Source: Paracoccaceae bacterium
GTDB taxonomy: Bacteria; Pseudomonadota; Alphaproteobacteria; Rhodobacterales; Rhodobacteraceae
Direction: 5' to 3'
Assembly: GCA_007128865.1 (NCBI GenBank)
Contig: SKWP01000069.1
Coordinates: forward strand, 1 to 21,423
DNA: 21,423 nucleotides
The notes beneath the pieces were generated by a model. That model made no database searches. It had not been told where the DNA came from and was given only the letters and a program-made list of their open reading frames with translations. Both the position numbers and the translations under genes were made by a program. Below are positions 1-8,243 of this stretch, piece after piece. Position 1 is the stretch's first letter. Each line of letters begins with the position of its first letter.

Positions 1-6
1 CGGTCC

Positions 7-23
7 TTGGCACGGTTCATGCC
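7..23 (+). promoter_or_regulatory. sigma-54 promoter of fleT-fliE operon
   Basis: The sequence TTGGCACGGTTCATGCC has GG at 9-10 and GC at 21-22, exactly ten bases apart, which is the -24/-12 architecture of sigma-54 promoters. The -24 half is perfect (TTGGCAC). The -12 half is ATGCC rather than TTGCA, so it departs from the other three sigma-54 promoters in this window. Transcription would start near base 34, which leaves a leader of about 26 nt before the ATG at 60. A dedicated sigma-54 promoter for fleT is known in R. sphaeroides; its equivalence here is inferred. Confidence 0.8.
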
Positions 24-59
24 TTGTCATCTGCAGCAACAACGAAAGTGACGCTGCAA

Positions 60-1223
60 ATGACCACCCTGCATTTCCTTGACCCGCAATCCGGTCTGGC
101 CGACCAGCTTGTGGATCTGATGGCCCGGCGCCGCATCGGCGTCACCCGCGGAGCTGTCGAGCTGGCGCAAGGCGCTGCGGCAATCATCGGGGTGCTGTCC
201 GGTCCTGCGGACGAACCCGCGCTGATACGCGCGGCGCGCAGTGCAAGGGTGCGCAATGTCGTGGCGCTGATGCCCGGTGCAAGGCAGATGGCGATCGAAA
301 CGGAAATGGGCGGAAGCTTTCTTCGGGTCGCGGTCCCGCTTGCCGGTGACGGGCCGGTGCAGGATGATGGCGGGGCGGTGCTGCACTACCTTGCCGATCT
401 GATCGCCCAACCGATCCGGCCGATGGTTGCCTGCGATCCTGCCACCGGCGGGCTGATCGACCTGGCCGCGCGGGTGGCCGCCACCGATGTCACGGTGCTG
501 ATCAACGGCCCGACCGGCAGCGGCAAGGAGGTTCTGGCGCGTGCGATCCACGATGCCAGCCCGCGCGCGGCAAAGCCGTTTGTGGCCATCAACTGCGCCG
601 CCATCCCCGAAAACATGCTCGAAGCGATGCTGTTTGGCCATGTGAAGGGCGCCTTTACCGGGGCGGTCACGGCCGGGCAGGGGCTGATCAGGGCGGCCGA
701 TGGCGGCACGCTGCTGCTGGACGAGATTTCGGAAATGCCGCTTGGCCTGCAGGCAAAGCTGCTGCGCGTGATCCAGGAACGCAAGGTCACGCCGCTGGGC
801 TCTTCGGGTGAACTGCCGGTCGACCTGCGCATCATCTCGACATCCAACCGCGACATGCCCGCCGAGATCGCCGCCGGACGTTTCCGGGAAGACCTGTATT
901 ATCGGCTCAATGTCTTTCCCCTCAACACGCTGGCGCTCGAGGATCGCGCCGAAGACATCGTGCCGCTGGCCATCGCGTTTCTGCGCCGCCACTGGAAGGT
1001 GGGGCCTGTGCCGCTGTTTTCGGGCGATGCGCTGGAAATGCTCCGGCAGCATGCATGGCCCGGCAATGTGCGCGAGCTGGAAAACGTCGTGCAGCGCGCG
1101 CTGGTGATGTGTGACGGGGTGCGGATTGGTGCCGATGACATCCTGTTCGACAAGCCCGCAGCTGTGGCCCGGGTCGCGCCGATGCCTTCGCCGCTGCGGC
1201 GTCATCTCGTCGCTGCTTGCTGA
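60..1223 (+). CDS. fleT: FleT-like sigma-54 enhancer-binding protein lacking a DNA-binding domain
   Basis: This is an AAA+ activator of RNA polymerase-sigma-54, 387 aa. Visible motifs are Walker A GPTGSGKE (150-157), the sigma-54 contact loop GAFTGA (197-202), Walker B LLLDE (D221-E222), an FREDLYYRLNVFP arginine-finger segment, and WPGNVREL from 333. The first ~125 residues are not a recognisable receiver or GAF domain. After the AAA+ C-terminal subdomain only a short Ala/Pro-rich tail remains, with no Fis-type helix-turn-helix. That is the known design of R. sphaeroides FleT, which activates flagellar promoters in a hetero-complex with the DNA-binding FleQ. A TTG at 24 is in frame but lies upstream of the predicted transcription start, so the ATG at 60 is preferred. 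It leads the fliE-fliN operon, and fliE starts 10 bases after its stop. Confidence 0.88.
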   Translation: MTTLHFLDPQSGLADQLVDLMARRRIGVTRGAVELAQGAAAIIGVLSGPADEPALIRAARSARVRNVVALMPGARQMAIETEMGGSFLRVAVPLAGDGPVQDDGGAVLHYLADLIAQPIRPMVACDPATGGLIDLAARVAATDVTVLINGPTGSGKEVLARAIHDASPRAAKPFVAINCAAIPENMLEAMLFGHVKGAFTGAVTAGQGLIRAADGGTLLLDEISEMPLGLQAKLLRVIQERKVTPLGSSGELPVDLRIISTSNRDMPAEIAAGRFREDLYYRLNVFPLNTLALEDRAEDIVPLAIAFLRRHWKVGPVPLFSGDALEMLRQHAWPGNVRELENVVQRALVMCDGVRIGADDILFDKPAAVARVAPMPSPLRRHLVAAC

Positions 1224-1232
1224 GGTTGAACC

Positions 1233-1532
1233 ATGTCCGTCGGTGCGGTCGGAAGCCTGCAATCACTGCCAGCGGTGCAGTCGGTTCAGCCGGCGCGCGC
1301 CGGTGAGCCCACGCAGAACTTCGGCGCGCGACTTGAAACGGCGCTTGGTCAGGTGAACACCGCCCAGGCGCAGGCCGCGCAATCGGCCCGCGCCTGGGAA
1401 ATGGGTGTCGAAAACGATCTGGCCGCCGTGATGGTCGAACAGCAGGTGGCTTCGCTGGGTTTTCAGCTGACGCTGAATGTCCGCAACAAGGCGCTTGGCG
1501 CCTATCGTGACATCATGAACATGCCGCTGTGA
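1233..1532 (+). CDS. fliE: flagellar hook-basal body complex protein FliE
   Basis: FliE is the small adaptor between the FliF MS ring and the proximal rod, and is itself an export substrate. At 99 aa it has the usual size. The C-terminal half carries the family signature (VASLGFQLTLNVRNKALGAY followed by RDIMNMPL), which forms the helix-rich rod-like part. The N-terminus is Ala/Gln/Val-rich and low in complexity, as is normal for secreted rod proteins. The ATG lies 9 nt after the fleT stop, so it is almost certainly cotranscribed from the sigma-54 promoter at 7-23. fliF follows 22 nt later. The sequence shows nothing anomalous. Confidence 0.95.
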   Translation: MSVGAVGSLQSLPAVQSVQPARAGEPTQNFGARLETALGQVNTAQAQAAQSARAWEMGVENDLAAVMVEQQVASLGFQLTLNVRNKALGAYRDIMNMPL

Positions 1533-1554
1533 CAGGTGGCGAAAGGTTGACGCA

Positions 1555-3264
1555 ATGGCAGTTTCGCCGGCTCCCCGAGCATCCGAACTGACGCCTGCCG
1601 CATCCGCGGGGCTGCTGGCACGCGCCGTCGCCGTACCCGAGATCGTGTCGCGGTTCGCCGCCCAGCCTGCCGTTCGGCGTGCCTTGCCGGCCATGGTCAT
1701 GGTGGCGGCGGCGGCGATGGTCGTGCTTGCCTGGATGGTCTGGCGGGATGTGCCCCGCAGCACCCTTTATCCCGGCCTGCCCGAGGCGGAAAAGGCGCGC
1801 GTGATCGAAGCTCTGGCGGGCTCGGGGATCGATGCGCGGGTCGAGCGGATGTCGGGCGAGATTTCGGTGCCCACGACCGATTATCACCGCGCGCGTCTGG
1901 CGCTGGCGGCGCAGGGCCTGCCGCAGGCCGTGCCCGACGGGGACCGGCCGCTGGCGGATATTCCGCTGGGTGCCAGCCGGTCGCTTGAAAACGCCCGTCT
2001 GCGCCAGAGCCACGAGCTGGACCTTGCGCGGTCGATCACCGAAATCGGTGCGGTGCAGGCCGCACGGGTGCATCTTGCGCTGCCGGAACGTTCCGCCTTC
2101 CTGCGCGACAACCACCCGCCGCGCGCTTCGGTGTTTCTGACCCTTGCAAGCGGCCGGGTTCTGGATGGCGGGCAGGTCGAAGCGATCGTGCATCTGGTTT
2201 CGTCTTCCGTTCCGGGGATGGCGCGGTCGGATGTCAGCGTTGTCGACCAGACCGGCCGGTTGCTGTCGCGCGGGGACGAGGATGACGTGTCCCGCCTGAC
2301 CGAGCGCCACCTGCGCCACAGGGTCGAACTGGAAACCCTGCTGCGCCGCCGGATCGAGGCGCTGCTGACCCCGGTCGTCGGCTTTGGCAACTTCTCGGTC
2401 GAGGTCACCGCCAGCATGGATTTCACCCGGCGCGATATCCGCGAGGAACGCGTCGACCCCGAGGGCAACGCGCTGCGCAGCGAACAGCTGACCGAGAACG
2501 AAACCCGCGACATGCCGGCAGGCGGCATTCCCGGGGCGGTGGCCAACACGCCGCCGAACGAAGCTCAACTGGCCGAAAACCCGGCCGGCGATGACGCCGC
2601 GGCGCCCGCCATCAGGAACCGCGCGACCGGGACGACACGGAACTACGAAGTCAGCCGCACCATTTCCAGTACCCAGCCCGAAACCGGGCAGATACAGCGC
2701 CTTTCGGTTGCGATCGTGGTCCGGGCGCCGGATGTGGCCGGCGGGCCGGATGCAAGCCAGGCCGAAGCCCATGATGCGCTTGCCAGGTCGCTTCAGGGGC
2801 TTGTGGAAAGCGCGATTGCCCATGATGCAACCCGTGGCGACGTGGTCACGATCATGGTTCACCCCTTTGCCGCACCGGCCCTTGCCGAAACCGCGTCTGC
2901 CGGGTTCGATCTTCCGTATCTGCCCGAAATCCTGCGCGCGCTGGTTCTTGTCGCCATTGCCGCGATTGTGGGGCTGGGCATCCTGCGGCCGCTTCTGAAA
3001 CGCCAGTTGCAGGCGGTCGATGGCCAGCCCGCTTCGGCGCCCTTTTCGCCGGGGCTGGTCGAGGTTGCCGAGGGCGAATCGCTGCAGCAGGTCGAACAGA
3101 AGCTGAACCAGCGCCACCGCGATCTGGCGCAAAGCGTTCTGGGCAACAATGCCGGCCGCGCCGAAAAACAGGCAGTGCTGCGCCGGCTGGCCAAGGATGA
3201 TCCGGCCCGGGTGGCCACCGTCCTGCATCGCATGATCCGTTCGGAACTCGACAGCACAGGATGA
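1555..3264 (+). CDS. fliF: flagellar MS-ring protein FliF
   Basis: FliF builds the inner-membrane MS ring on which the rod, export gate and C ring assemble. The protein is 569 aa, the typical length. A first membrane helix lies around residues 46-63 and is followed by the conserved LYPGL (71-75). Next comes the YscJ/FliF ring-building region, with motifs such as ARVHLALPERSAFLR and ASVFLTL. A periplasmic insert follows, ending in the Asn/Arg-rich NYEVSRTISSTQPETGQIQRLSVAIVV segment (split here only for description). A second helix is near 459-479. The C-terminal tail (LRRLAKDDPARVATVLHRMI) matches the FliG-binding tail. It sits between fliE and fliG in the canonical order, 6 nt before fliG. 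Confidence 0.96.
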   Translation: MAVSPAPRASELTPAASAGLLARAVAVPEIVSRFAAQPAVRRALPAMVMVAAAAMVVLAWMVWRDVPRSTLYPGLPEAEKARVIEALAGSGIDARVERMSGEISVPTTDYHRARLALAAQGLPQAVPDGDRPLADIPLGASRSLENARLRQSHELDLARSITEIGAVQAARVHLALPERSAFLRDNHPPRASVFLTLASGRVLDGGQVEAIVHLVSSSVPGMARSDVSVVDQTGRLLSRGDEDDVSRLTERHLRHRVELETLLRRRIEALLTPVVGFGNFSVEVTASMDFTRRDIREERVDPEGNALRSEQLTENETRDMPAGGIPGAVANTPPNEAQLAENPAGDDAAAPAIRNRATGTTRNYEVSRTISSTQPETGQIQRLSVAIVVRAPDVAGGPDASQAEAHDALARSLQGLVESAIAHDATRGDVVTIMVHPFAAPALAETASAGFDLPYLPEILRALVLVAIAAIVGLGILRPLLKRQLQAVDGQPASAPFSPGLVEVAEGESLQQVEQKLNQRHRDLAQSVLGNNAGRAEKQAVLRRLAKDDPARVATVLHRMIRSELDSTG

Positions 3265-3270
3265 ACCCGA

Positions 3271-4284
3271 ATGTCGAACGCTCCCGTCGCTTTTGGCCCG
3301 GCCACGCAGGATGCCGCAATCCTGATGCTCATGTTCGGCGAGGATCTGGCCGCCGAGATCCTGCGCAATCTTTCGCCTGCCGAGGTGCAGCACCTGGGCG
3401 CGGCCGTGTATTCGGTCGATGAGGTGCGCGAAGATCAGGCCGACCGTGTGCTTGAGGATTTCCTGATGCGGCTTGCCGACGAGACCGGCCTTGCCCACCG
3501 CTCGACCGGCTATGTGCGCACCGTGCTTTCCGATGCCTTCGGGCCAGATCGTGCGCAGTCGGTGCTGGCGCGGATCAACCCGCTCAGTCTGGAACGCCCG
3601 ATCGAGCTTCTGGACTGGATGGACCCGCAATCGATTGCCGAGGTGATTGCAGACGAACACCCGCAGATCATGGCGCTGGTCATTGCCTGCCTCGATGCCA
3701 CCCGCGGTTCGGCCGTCCTGAACATGCTGGACGAAGACATCCAGCCCGACATCCTGCGCCGAATCGCCACGCTCGGGTCTGTCACGCCCGAGGCGCTGGC
3801 CGATCTGGAAGCGGTGCTGCAACGCAAGTTCAAGGCGTCGAGCAGTTCCAGCGCCTCGCAGATCGGCGGGGTGCGGGCGGCGGCACGGATCATGAACTTC
3901 ATGCGTTCCGATGCCGAGGTGCGAATCCTCAAGGATATCCGGAAGGACGACAGGGATCTCATGACGGCCATTCAGGACAACATGTTCGTCTTCGACAATC
4001 TGGGCAAATCCGATGACCGCAGCCTGCAGACGCTGCTGCGCACGGTCGAACCCGAACAGCTTGTTCTGGCCCTGAAGGGCGCCGACGAACTGCTGCGCGA
4101 AAGGCTCTTGTCCTGCATGTCGGTTCGCGCCGCAGCCGGTATTCGCGACGAGATGGAGGCGCTGGGCCCGGTGCGCCTGTCCGATGTGCAGGACGCGCAG
4201 AAACGCATCGTCGCCACCGCGCGCGAGATGGCCGACGCCGGAACCATCGTCCTGGCCGGACGCGGCGGCGAGGAAATGGTATGA
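3271..4284 (+). CDS. fliG: flagellar motor switch protein FliG
   Basis: FliG is the C-ring protein that binds FliF, FliM and MotA and transmits torque. The protein is 337 aa. The EHPQ motif of the middle domain is at 129-132, within DEHPQIMALVIACL. The C-terminal domain has the charged torque helix region and the segment VLALKGADELLRERLLSCMS, followed by RAAAGIRDEMEALGPVRLSD, both diagnostic of FliG. A Ser-rich stretch (ASSSSSASQIGG) marks the linker between middle domains. The final codons overlap fliH by 4 bp (ATGA at 4281-4284), implying translational coupling. Confidence 0.96.
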   Translation: MSNAPVAFGPATQDAAILMLMFGEDLAAEILRNLSPAEVQHLGAAVYSVDEVREDQADRVLEDFLMRLADETGLAHRSTGYVRTVLSDAFGPDRAQSVLARINPLSLERPIELLDWMDPQSIAEVIADEHPQIMALVIACLDATRGSAVLNMLDEDIQPDILRRIATLGSVTPEALADLEAVLQRKFKASSSSSASQIGGVRAAARIMNFMRSDAEVRILKDIRKDDRDLMTAIQDNMFVFDNLGKSDDRSLQTLLRTVEPEQLVLALKGADELLRERLLSCMSVRAAAGIRDEMEALGPVRLSDVQDAQKRIVATAREMADAGTIVLAGRGGEEMV

Positions 4285-5027
4285 ACATGCGCGCTCAAGA
4301 CCGGGTTCAGGGCTTTCGCCCGCAGGCCGTCGGCGCCGGCGCGCAGGGGTTTGTTCCGATGGCCGGGCTTGGCACCGGTGCCGTCGGTTTTTCGCGCCGG
4401 CTGCCGCAGGACATGGCGCGGCTTGCACCGGCGCCCGTCATGCAGCCGGCAGCCCCGGAGCCCGCCGAACCAGCCGCACCCGCACCCGATTACTGCCCGA
4501 GCCCGCCTCCGCCGTCGGCCAGACTGCCCGAGCCGGTGTCCGAAGCAGCGCTGCGCGCCGCTCAGGCCGAAGGCCACGCCCGCGGGCGCGCCGAGGCCGA
4601 GGCCGAATTCGCGGCTGCGCGCGACGCAGTCGACGCCGCCGCTGCCACCCTGTCGGCACTTGTGGATCAGATCACCCGGGCCACAGAGGCCGAAACCGAG
4701 GCGCTCGCGCACACCCTCGACGAAGCGGTGCGCAGGCTGGCTTCGGAACGCGCGGGTGAGCAGATCGATGCGGCCCCCGCCGGTTTCAGCGCCCGTATCA
4801 CGGCCCTTGCCGGCCGGATCGCCGAGGGGCTTTCAGGGCTGAGCATCACGCTCAACCCGCAGGATCTTGCCGCCCTGCAGGCCGCCGGTTCGGCAGAAAC
4901 GCCGCAGATCGTGCGGTTGCTCCAGGCCGACCTGCGGGCCGATCCGGCGTTGATGCGCGGCGATATCCGCCTGCGTGCGGCGGGGCTGGCGCTGGATGAT
5001 CTCATCCATGCCGGTGCGATGGCATGA
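4281..5027 (+). CDS. fliH: flagellar export regulator FliH
   Basis: FliH is the cytoplasmic stator-like subunit that holds the FliI ATPase at the export gate. The family is poorly conserved, and the assignment rests mainly on position between fliG and fliI plus architecture. The protein is 248 aa. It has a Pro/Ala-rich N-terminal third and then a central AEGHARGRAEAEAEFAAARD stretch typical of the FliH glycine/alanine-spaced coiled helix. The C-terminal domain contains an LSITLNPQDLAAL-like segment and ends in the LDDLIHAGAMA tail. The ATG overlaps the fliG stop, and its own stop overlaps the fliI start by 4 bp (5024-5027). A second in-frame ATG at 4287 is possible. Confidence 0.88.
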   Translation: MNMRAQDRVQGFRPQAVGAGAQGFVPMAGLGTGAVGFSRRLPQDMARLAPAPVMQPAAPEPAEPAAPAPDYCPSPPPPSARLPEPVSEAALRAAQAEGHARGRAEAEAEFAAARDAVDAAAATLSALVDQITRATEAETEALAHTLDEAVRRLASERAGEQIDAAPAGFSARITALAGRIAEGLSGLSITLNPQDLAALQAAGSAETPQIVRLLQADLRADPALMRGDIRLRAAGLALDDLIHAGAMA

Positions 5028-6382
5028 CCGCCGCCCTGCGTCCCGTCCCGGCCCTGATCGCGCGACTGCGCGCCGCGCCGGGCCCGCAACCGGTGATTTC
5101 GGGGCAGGTCTTGCGCTATGACGGGCTGCATCTGGAAACCACCGGCTTTCCGGCAGAACCCGGCGCGCTGGCCCATGTCGAAGGGGCCGCGGGGCAGGCA
5201 ACGCTGGCCGAGGTGGTGGGCTTTGACAACGGGCGCAACAAGCTTGTTGTCACCGAGCCGGGAACACCGGTTCTGGCCGGGGCGCGGGTGCGCCTGCTGC
5301 AGGGCGGACAGCAGGTTCCGGTCGGCGATGCGCTTCTGGGCCGGGTGATCGATGCGCAGGGCGCGCCGCTGGATGCCCGGCCGCAGCCGGTGTTGCCCGA
5401 AGTCTGGCCACTGGCCGGGCGGCCGCTGAATCCGCTGCTGCGCCAGCCGGTGAACATGCCCTTCGATTGCGGTGTGCGGATCGTCAATGCGGCCCTGACC
5501 ATGGGCGAGGGGCAGCGCATCGGCATCATCGCCGGTTCGGGCGTGGGCAAGTCCGTTCTGATCGAGATGATGGCCCGGAACGCGCAGGCCGATGTGGTGG
5601 TGCTGGCCCTGATCGGCGAACGCGCGCGCGAGGTCGGGCACATGGCGTCGCGGCTGATGCAGGGCGAAGCGGCCGCGCGCTGCTGCATGGTGGCGGTTCC
5701 GGCCGACCGGTCGCCGCTGCTGCGGCTGCGCGGGGTGCGCCGTGCGATTGCGATAGCGGAATGGTTCCGCCACACCGGCCGGCGCGTGCTGCTGATCATC
5801 GACAGCCTGACGCGGGTGGGCCACGCGCAGCGCGAAATCGGTCTGGCCATGGGCGAACAGCCCACCGCCAAGGGCTACCCGCCTTCGGTCATCGCGCTGA
5901 TCCCGGCACTGCTGGAACGCGCCGGGCCGGGGCTGCCGGGCGAAGGAACGATCACCGCCATCTGCACCGTGCTGGCCGATGGCGACGACACGCTGTCGGA
6001 CCCGGTGGTGGACAGTGCCCGCGCGATTCTGGACGGGCATCTGGTGCTTGCCCGCGCGCAGGCGCAGATGGGCATCTATCCGGCCATCGATGTGACCCAG
6101 TCGGTCAGCCGCGTGATGGGCGATGTGACCGGCCCGGCCCAGCAATCCGCCGCGCTGCGGCTCAGGCATCTGGTGGCCGCATATCAGACCAACCGCGATC
6201 TGGTGATGATGGGCGGGTATGCGCCGGGGCAGGACAGGGATCTGGACGAGGCGATCCGCCTGTGGCCGGAAATCCGTGCGCTGATCGCCCAGGATCCGCA
6301 TCAGCCGGTCAGCCTGGATGAAAGCCGCGATGCCCTGCTGGCGCTGTGCGGCGATACCGCAACCGTTCGGGGAGACATCTGA
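5024..6382 (+). CDS. fliI: flagellum-specific export ATPase FliI
   Basis: FliI is the ATPase of the flagellar type III export apparatus, related to the F1 beta subunit. It is 452 aa, close to the usual ~450. The Walker A loop GSGVGKS is at 171-177 within GIIAGSGVGKSVLIEMMARN. The Walker B strand LLIID ends at D260 and is followed by SLTRVGHAQREIGLAMGE, matching the DSLTR..AQREIGLA family motif. The ADGDDTLSDPVVDSARAILD segment and the final catalytic region are also present. Upstream and downstream overlaps (4 bp with fliH, 1 bp with fliJ through TGATG at 6380-6384) show a tight fliHIJ translational unit. Confidence 0.97.
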   Translation: MTAALRPVPALIARLRAAPGPQPVISGQVLRYDGLHLETTGFPAEPGALAHVEGAAGQATLAEVVGFDNGRNKLVVTEPGTPVLAGARVRLLQGGQQVPVGDALLGRVIDAQGAPLDARPQPVLPEVWPLAGRPLNPLLRQPVNMPFDCGVRIVNAALTMGEGQRIGIIAGSGVGKSVLIEMMARNAQADVVVLALIGERAREVGHMASRLMQGEAAARCCMVAVPADRSPLLRLRGVRRAIAIAEWFRHTGRRVLLIIDSLTRVGHAQREIGLAMGEQPTAKGYPPSVIALIPALLERAGPGLPGEGTITAICTVLADGDDTLSDPVVDSARAILDGHLVLARAQAQMGIYPAIDVTQSVSRVMGDVTGPAQQSAALRLRHLVAAYQTNRDLVMMGGYAPGQDRDLDEAIRLWPEIRALIAQDPHQPVSLDESRDALLALCGDTATVRGDI

Positions 6383-6792
6383 TGCCACGCAGCCGACTGT
6401 TTTCGCTTCAGGCCCGCCGGGCTTCGGCAAAGCTGGCGCATCTTGCGCAAGCGCTGCAAGGCACCCGGGAAGAGGCCCGCCAGAGCAGTGCCATGCAGGG
6501 CCGGCTGGGCGCATTGATGGACAGCCTGACCATACCCCAAGGTGCCGTCAATGTGGCGCAGCTGCGCCATCTGGCCAGCCTGTCCGAGCGTCTGGGCGCA
6601 GAACGCGACAGGCAGGGCATTGTGCGGGAACGCGCCGAAGACAGGCTGCGCCTGCTGCGCGCCGAAATCCAGGACCAGATGCGCAGGCAGCACCACGCGC
6701 AGGAAGCCGCCAGCGCTGCCCGCTTTCTGGAAGCCCGCGAACGCCAGCAGAGACAGGATGACCAGCGCCCGCCGCGGCGAACCGCGCCGTGA
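6382..6792 (+). CDS. fliJ: flagellar export chaperone-escort FliJ
   Basis: FliJ is a small coiled-coil protein that sits in the FliI ring and recycles chaperones. The protein is 136 aa, rich in Arg, Gln, Ala and Leu, and almost entirely helical in appearance with heptad-like spacing. This agrees with the antiparallel coiled coil of the family, whose primary sequence is poorly conserved. The ATG at 6382 shares its first base with the fliI stop. The first residues MPRSRLFSLQARRASAKLA resemble the FliJ N-terminus. An upstream in-frame ATG inside fliI was not chosen because the overlap start is typical. The call leans on position as much as on sequence. Confidence 0.85.
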   Translation: MPRSRLFSLQARRASAKLAHLAQALQGTREEARQSSAMQGRLGALMDSLTIPQGAVNVAQLRHLASLSERLGAERDRQGIVRERAEDRLRLLRAEIQDQMRRQHHAQEAASAARFLEARERQQRQDDQRPPRRTAP

Positions 6793-6853
6793 CGGCCAGA
6801 CCGGCATTGTTCTTGCACGACAGTCGCAAACCGGCCGCGAAACGGGGCACCCG

Positions 6854-8233
6854 ATGATCGAGACTCTGCCAGGCATGACCCTGCTGTCCCGCGTGCCGGG
6901 CCCGCCGTTCAAGGCAATGCCCCCGGATATCCGGGGCCAGGCCGAAGGGTTTCTGCGCAATCTGCAGCAAATGACCGATCAGGGGTTCGGCGGTGACGAT
7001 GCCGGGGCGCCGGCTGTGCAGGACGCCCTGTCGGAGGGCGAGGATCTTGCAGGTCTGTGTGCGCTGATCCTCGACATGGGTGAACTGGAAGCCTCCGGCC
7101 AGGGGCAAGGCAGCCGAACGGCAGGGGCCGCGCCGATTGCCGGCCAGAACGATGCTTCGGACATCGAAACCCTGCCCGCGCAGGAAACCGCGCCCGAAAG
7201 GGCCGTGTCGCCTGCGGCCGGTGATGATGCCGGCCCCGAGCCGCACCCGTCCGCGCCGAACCCGCCCGAAAACGGGCCAGCGGCGGCCACACCCGCGCCC
7301 GTGCATGACCCGCAGGAAGCACCGCCCGCGCCTGCCTTGCAAAAGGTCTCGGGCGCACCGGCGCCTGCCGCCGAAGGCCCCGGGACTGATGCGGATGAGG
7401 CTGAAGGCACCGCCGAAAGCGGGATTGACGCGGAAGATGCCGAACCTGCCGACGAAAGCAATGCGGCGCCGGTTGCGCCGCCCTCTGCCGAACCGGGCAA
7501 ACCCGACGCCACAACTGGCGCACCGGTCCTGAGCGTGCCGGCAGGCGCGACGCAAACCACCGGCCGGGCCGCCCCGCCCGTTGACAGGGCGCCGGAGATG
7601 CCTCGCCTGGTGTCGCGCACCCCGGTGGCCGCCGCGCTGCCGCGCGCAGAATCCGCAGCCCCGGCGCCGCCCCAGCCCGGTGCCAAGGCCGCGCCGCCCG
7701 CAGGCATTCCGGCCGAGCCGGAAACCGGCCCCGCCTTGGCCATGCAGGCCGCCACCCCCGGCGCATCCGCGCCGGTTGCAGCCGCGCCGCAACCCGGCAC
7801 CGTGCCGGCCGGGCCAGTGATGTCGGGCCAGGCGCCGGTTGCCATGCAGGCACCGAACTGGCCCGCAGCGCTGGTTTCCGGCCCTGTGGTTTCGCTGCTG
7901 GATGCCGCGGGCGGCCGGATGGTGCTGGATATCGCGCCCGAAGAGCTCGGTCGTCTGACCATCACGCTCAGCGTTCAGGGCGACACGGCAAGCGTGCGCT
8001 TTCTGGCGGAAACCCCCGAAGCCGCGCGGCTGCTCGCCGACGCCGAGCGACAGCTTGCCTCCGAACTCGCGCGGTTTGGCATGTCGCTTGCAGGACATGA
8101 AACAACAACCGACCGGCAACAGGCGGGTACAGGGGGCGGCGCAGCAGGCCTGCCCGACGGCGATGGCGATGACATGCCGGACCTTGCCGAAGTACCCGAA
8201 CCGGGAAGCCGCCTTGTCAATCTGATTGCGTGA
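6854..8233 (+). CDS. fliK: flagellar hook-length control protein FliK
   Basis: FliK is the secreted molecular ruler that sets hook length and triggers the FlhB substrate switch. The protein is 459 aa. The first ~70 residues are ordinary. A long Pro/Ala/Glu-rich, probably disordered region spans about 85-330, and the conserved FliK C-terminal (Flg_hook) domain follows from about 340. That domain has the signature APEELGRLTITLSVQG near 360-375. The tail is Gly/Asp-rich. The frame stays open upstream, but the ATG at 6854 is the first plausible start after the fliJ stop, with a 61-nt gap and a weak ribosome site. fliL starts 10 nt after its stop. Confidence 0.9.
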   Translation: MIETLPGMTLLSRVPGPPFKAMPPDIRGQAEGFLRNLQQMTDQGFGGDDAGAPAVQDALSEGEDLAGLCALILDMGELEASGQGQGSRTAGAAPIAGQNDASDIETLPAQETAPERAVSPAAGDDAGPEPHPSAPNPPENGPAAATPAPVHDPQEAPPAPALQKVSGAPAPAAEGPGTDADEAEGTAESGIDAEDAEPADESNAAPVAPPSAEPGKPDATTGAPVLSVPAGATQTTGRAAPPVDRAPEMPRLVSRTPVAAALPRAESAAPAPPQPGAKAAPPAGIPAEPETGPALAMQAATPGASAPVAAAPQPGTVPAGPVMSGQAPVAMQAPNWPAALVSGPVVSLLDAAGGRMVLDIAPEELGRLTITLSVQGDTASVRFLAETPEAARLLADAERQLASELARFGMSLAGHETTTDRQQAGTGGGAAGLPDGDGDDMPDLAEVPEPGSRLVNLIA

Positions 8234-8243
8234 AAGACCCGCC

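Noticed and set aside
24..59. TTG at base 24 as an upstream start of fleT
   Set aside because: It lies inside or before the predicted sigma-54 transcription start (about 34), so the codon would not be in the message. The ATG at 60 is used.
1513..4428. 971-codon open frame on the minus strand opposite fliE-fliF-fliG
   Set aside because: It is antisense to three well-conserved flagellar genes. The His/Arg/Gly-rich translation is what GC-rich third-position bias gives in that frame, and there are no domain motifs.
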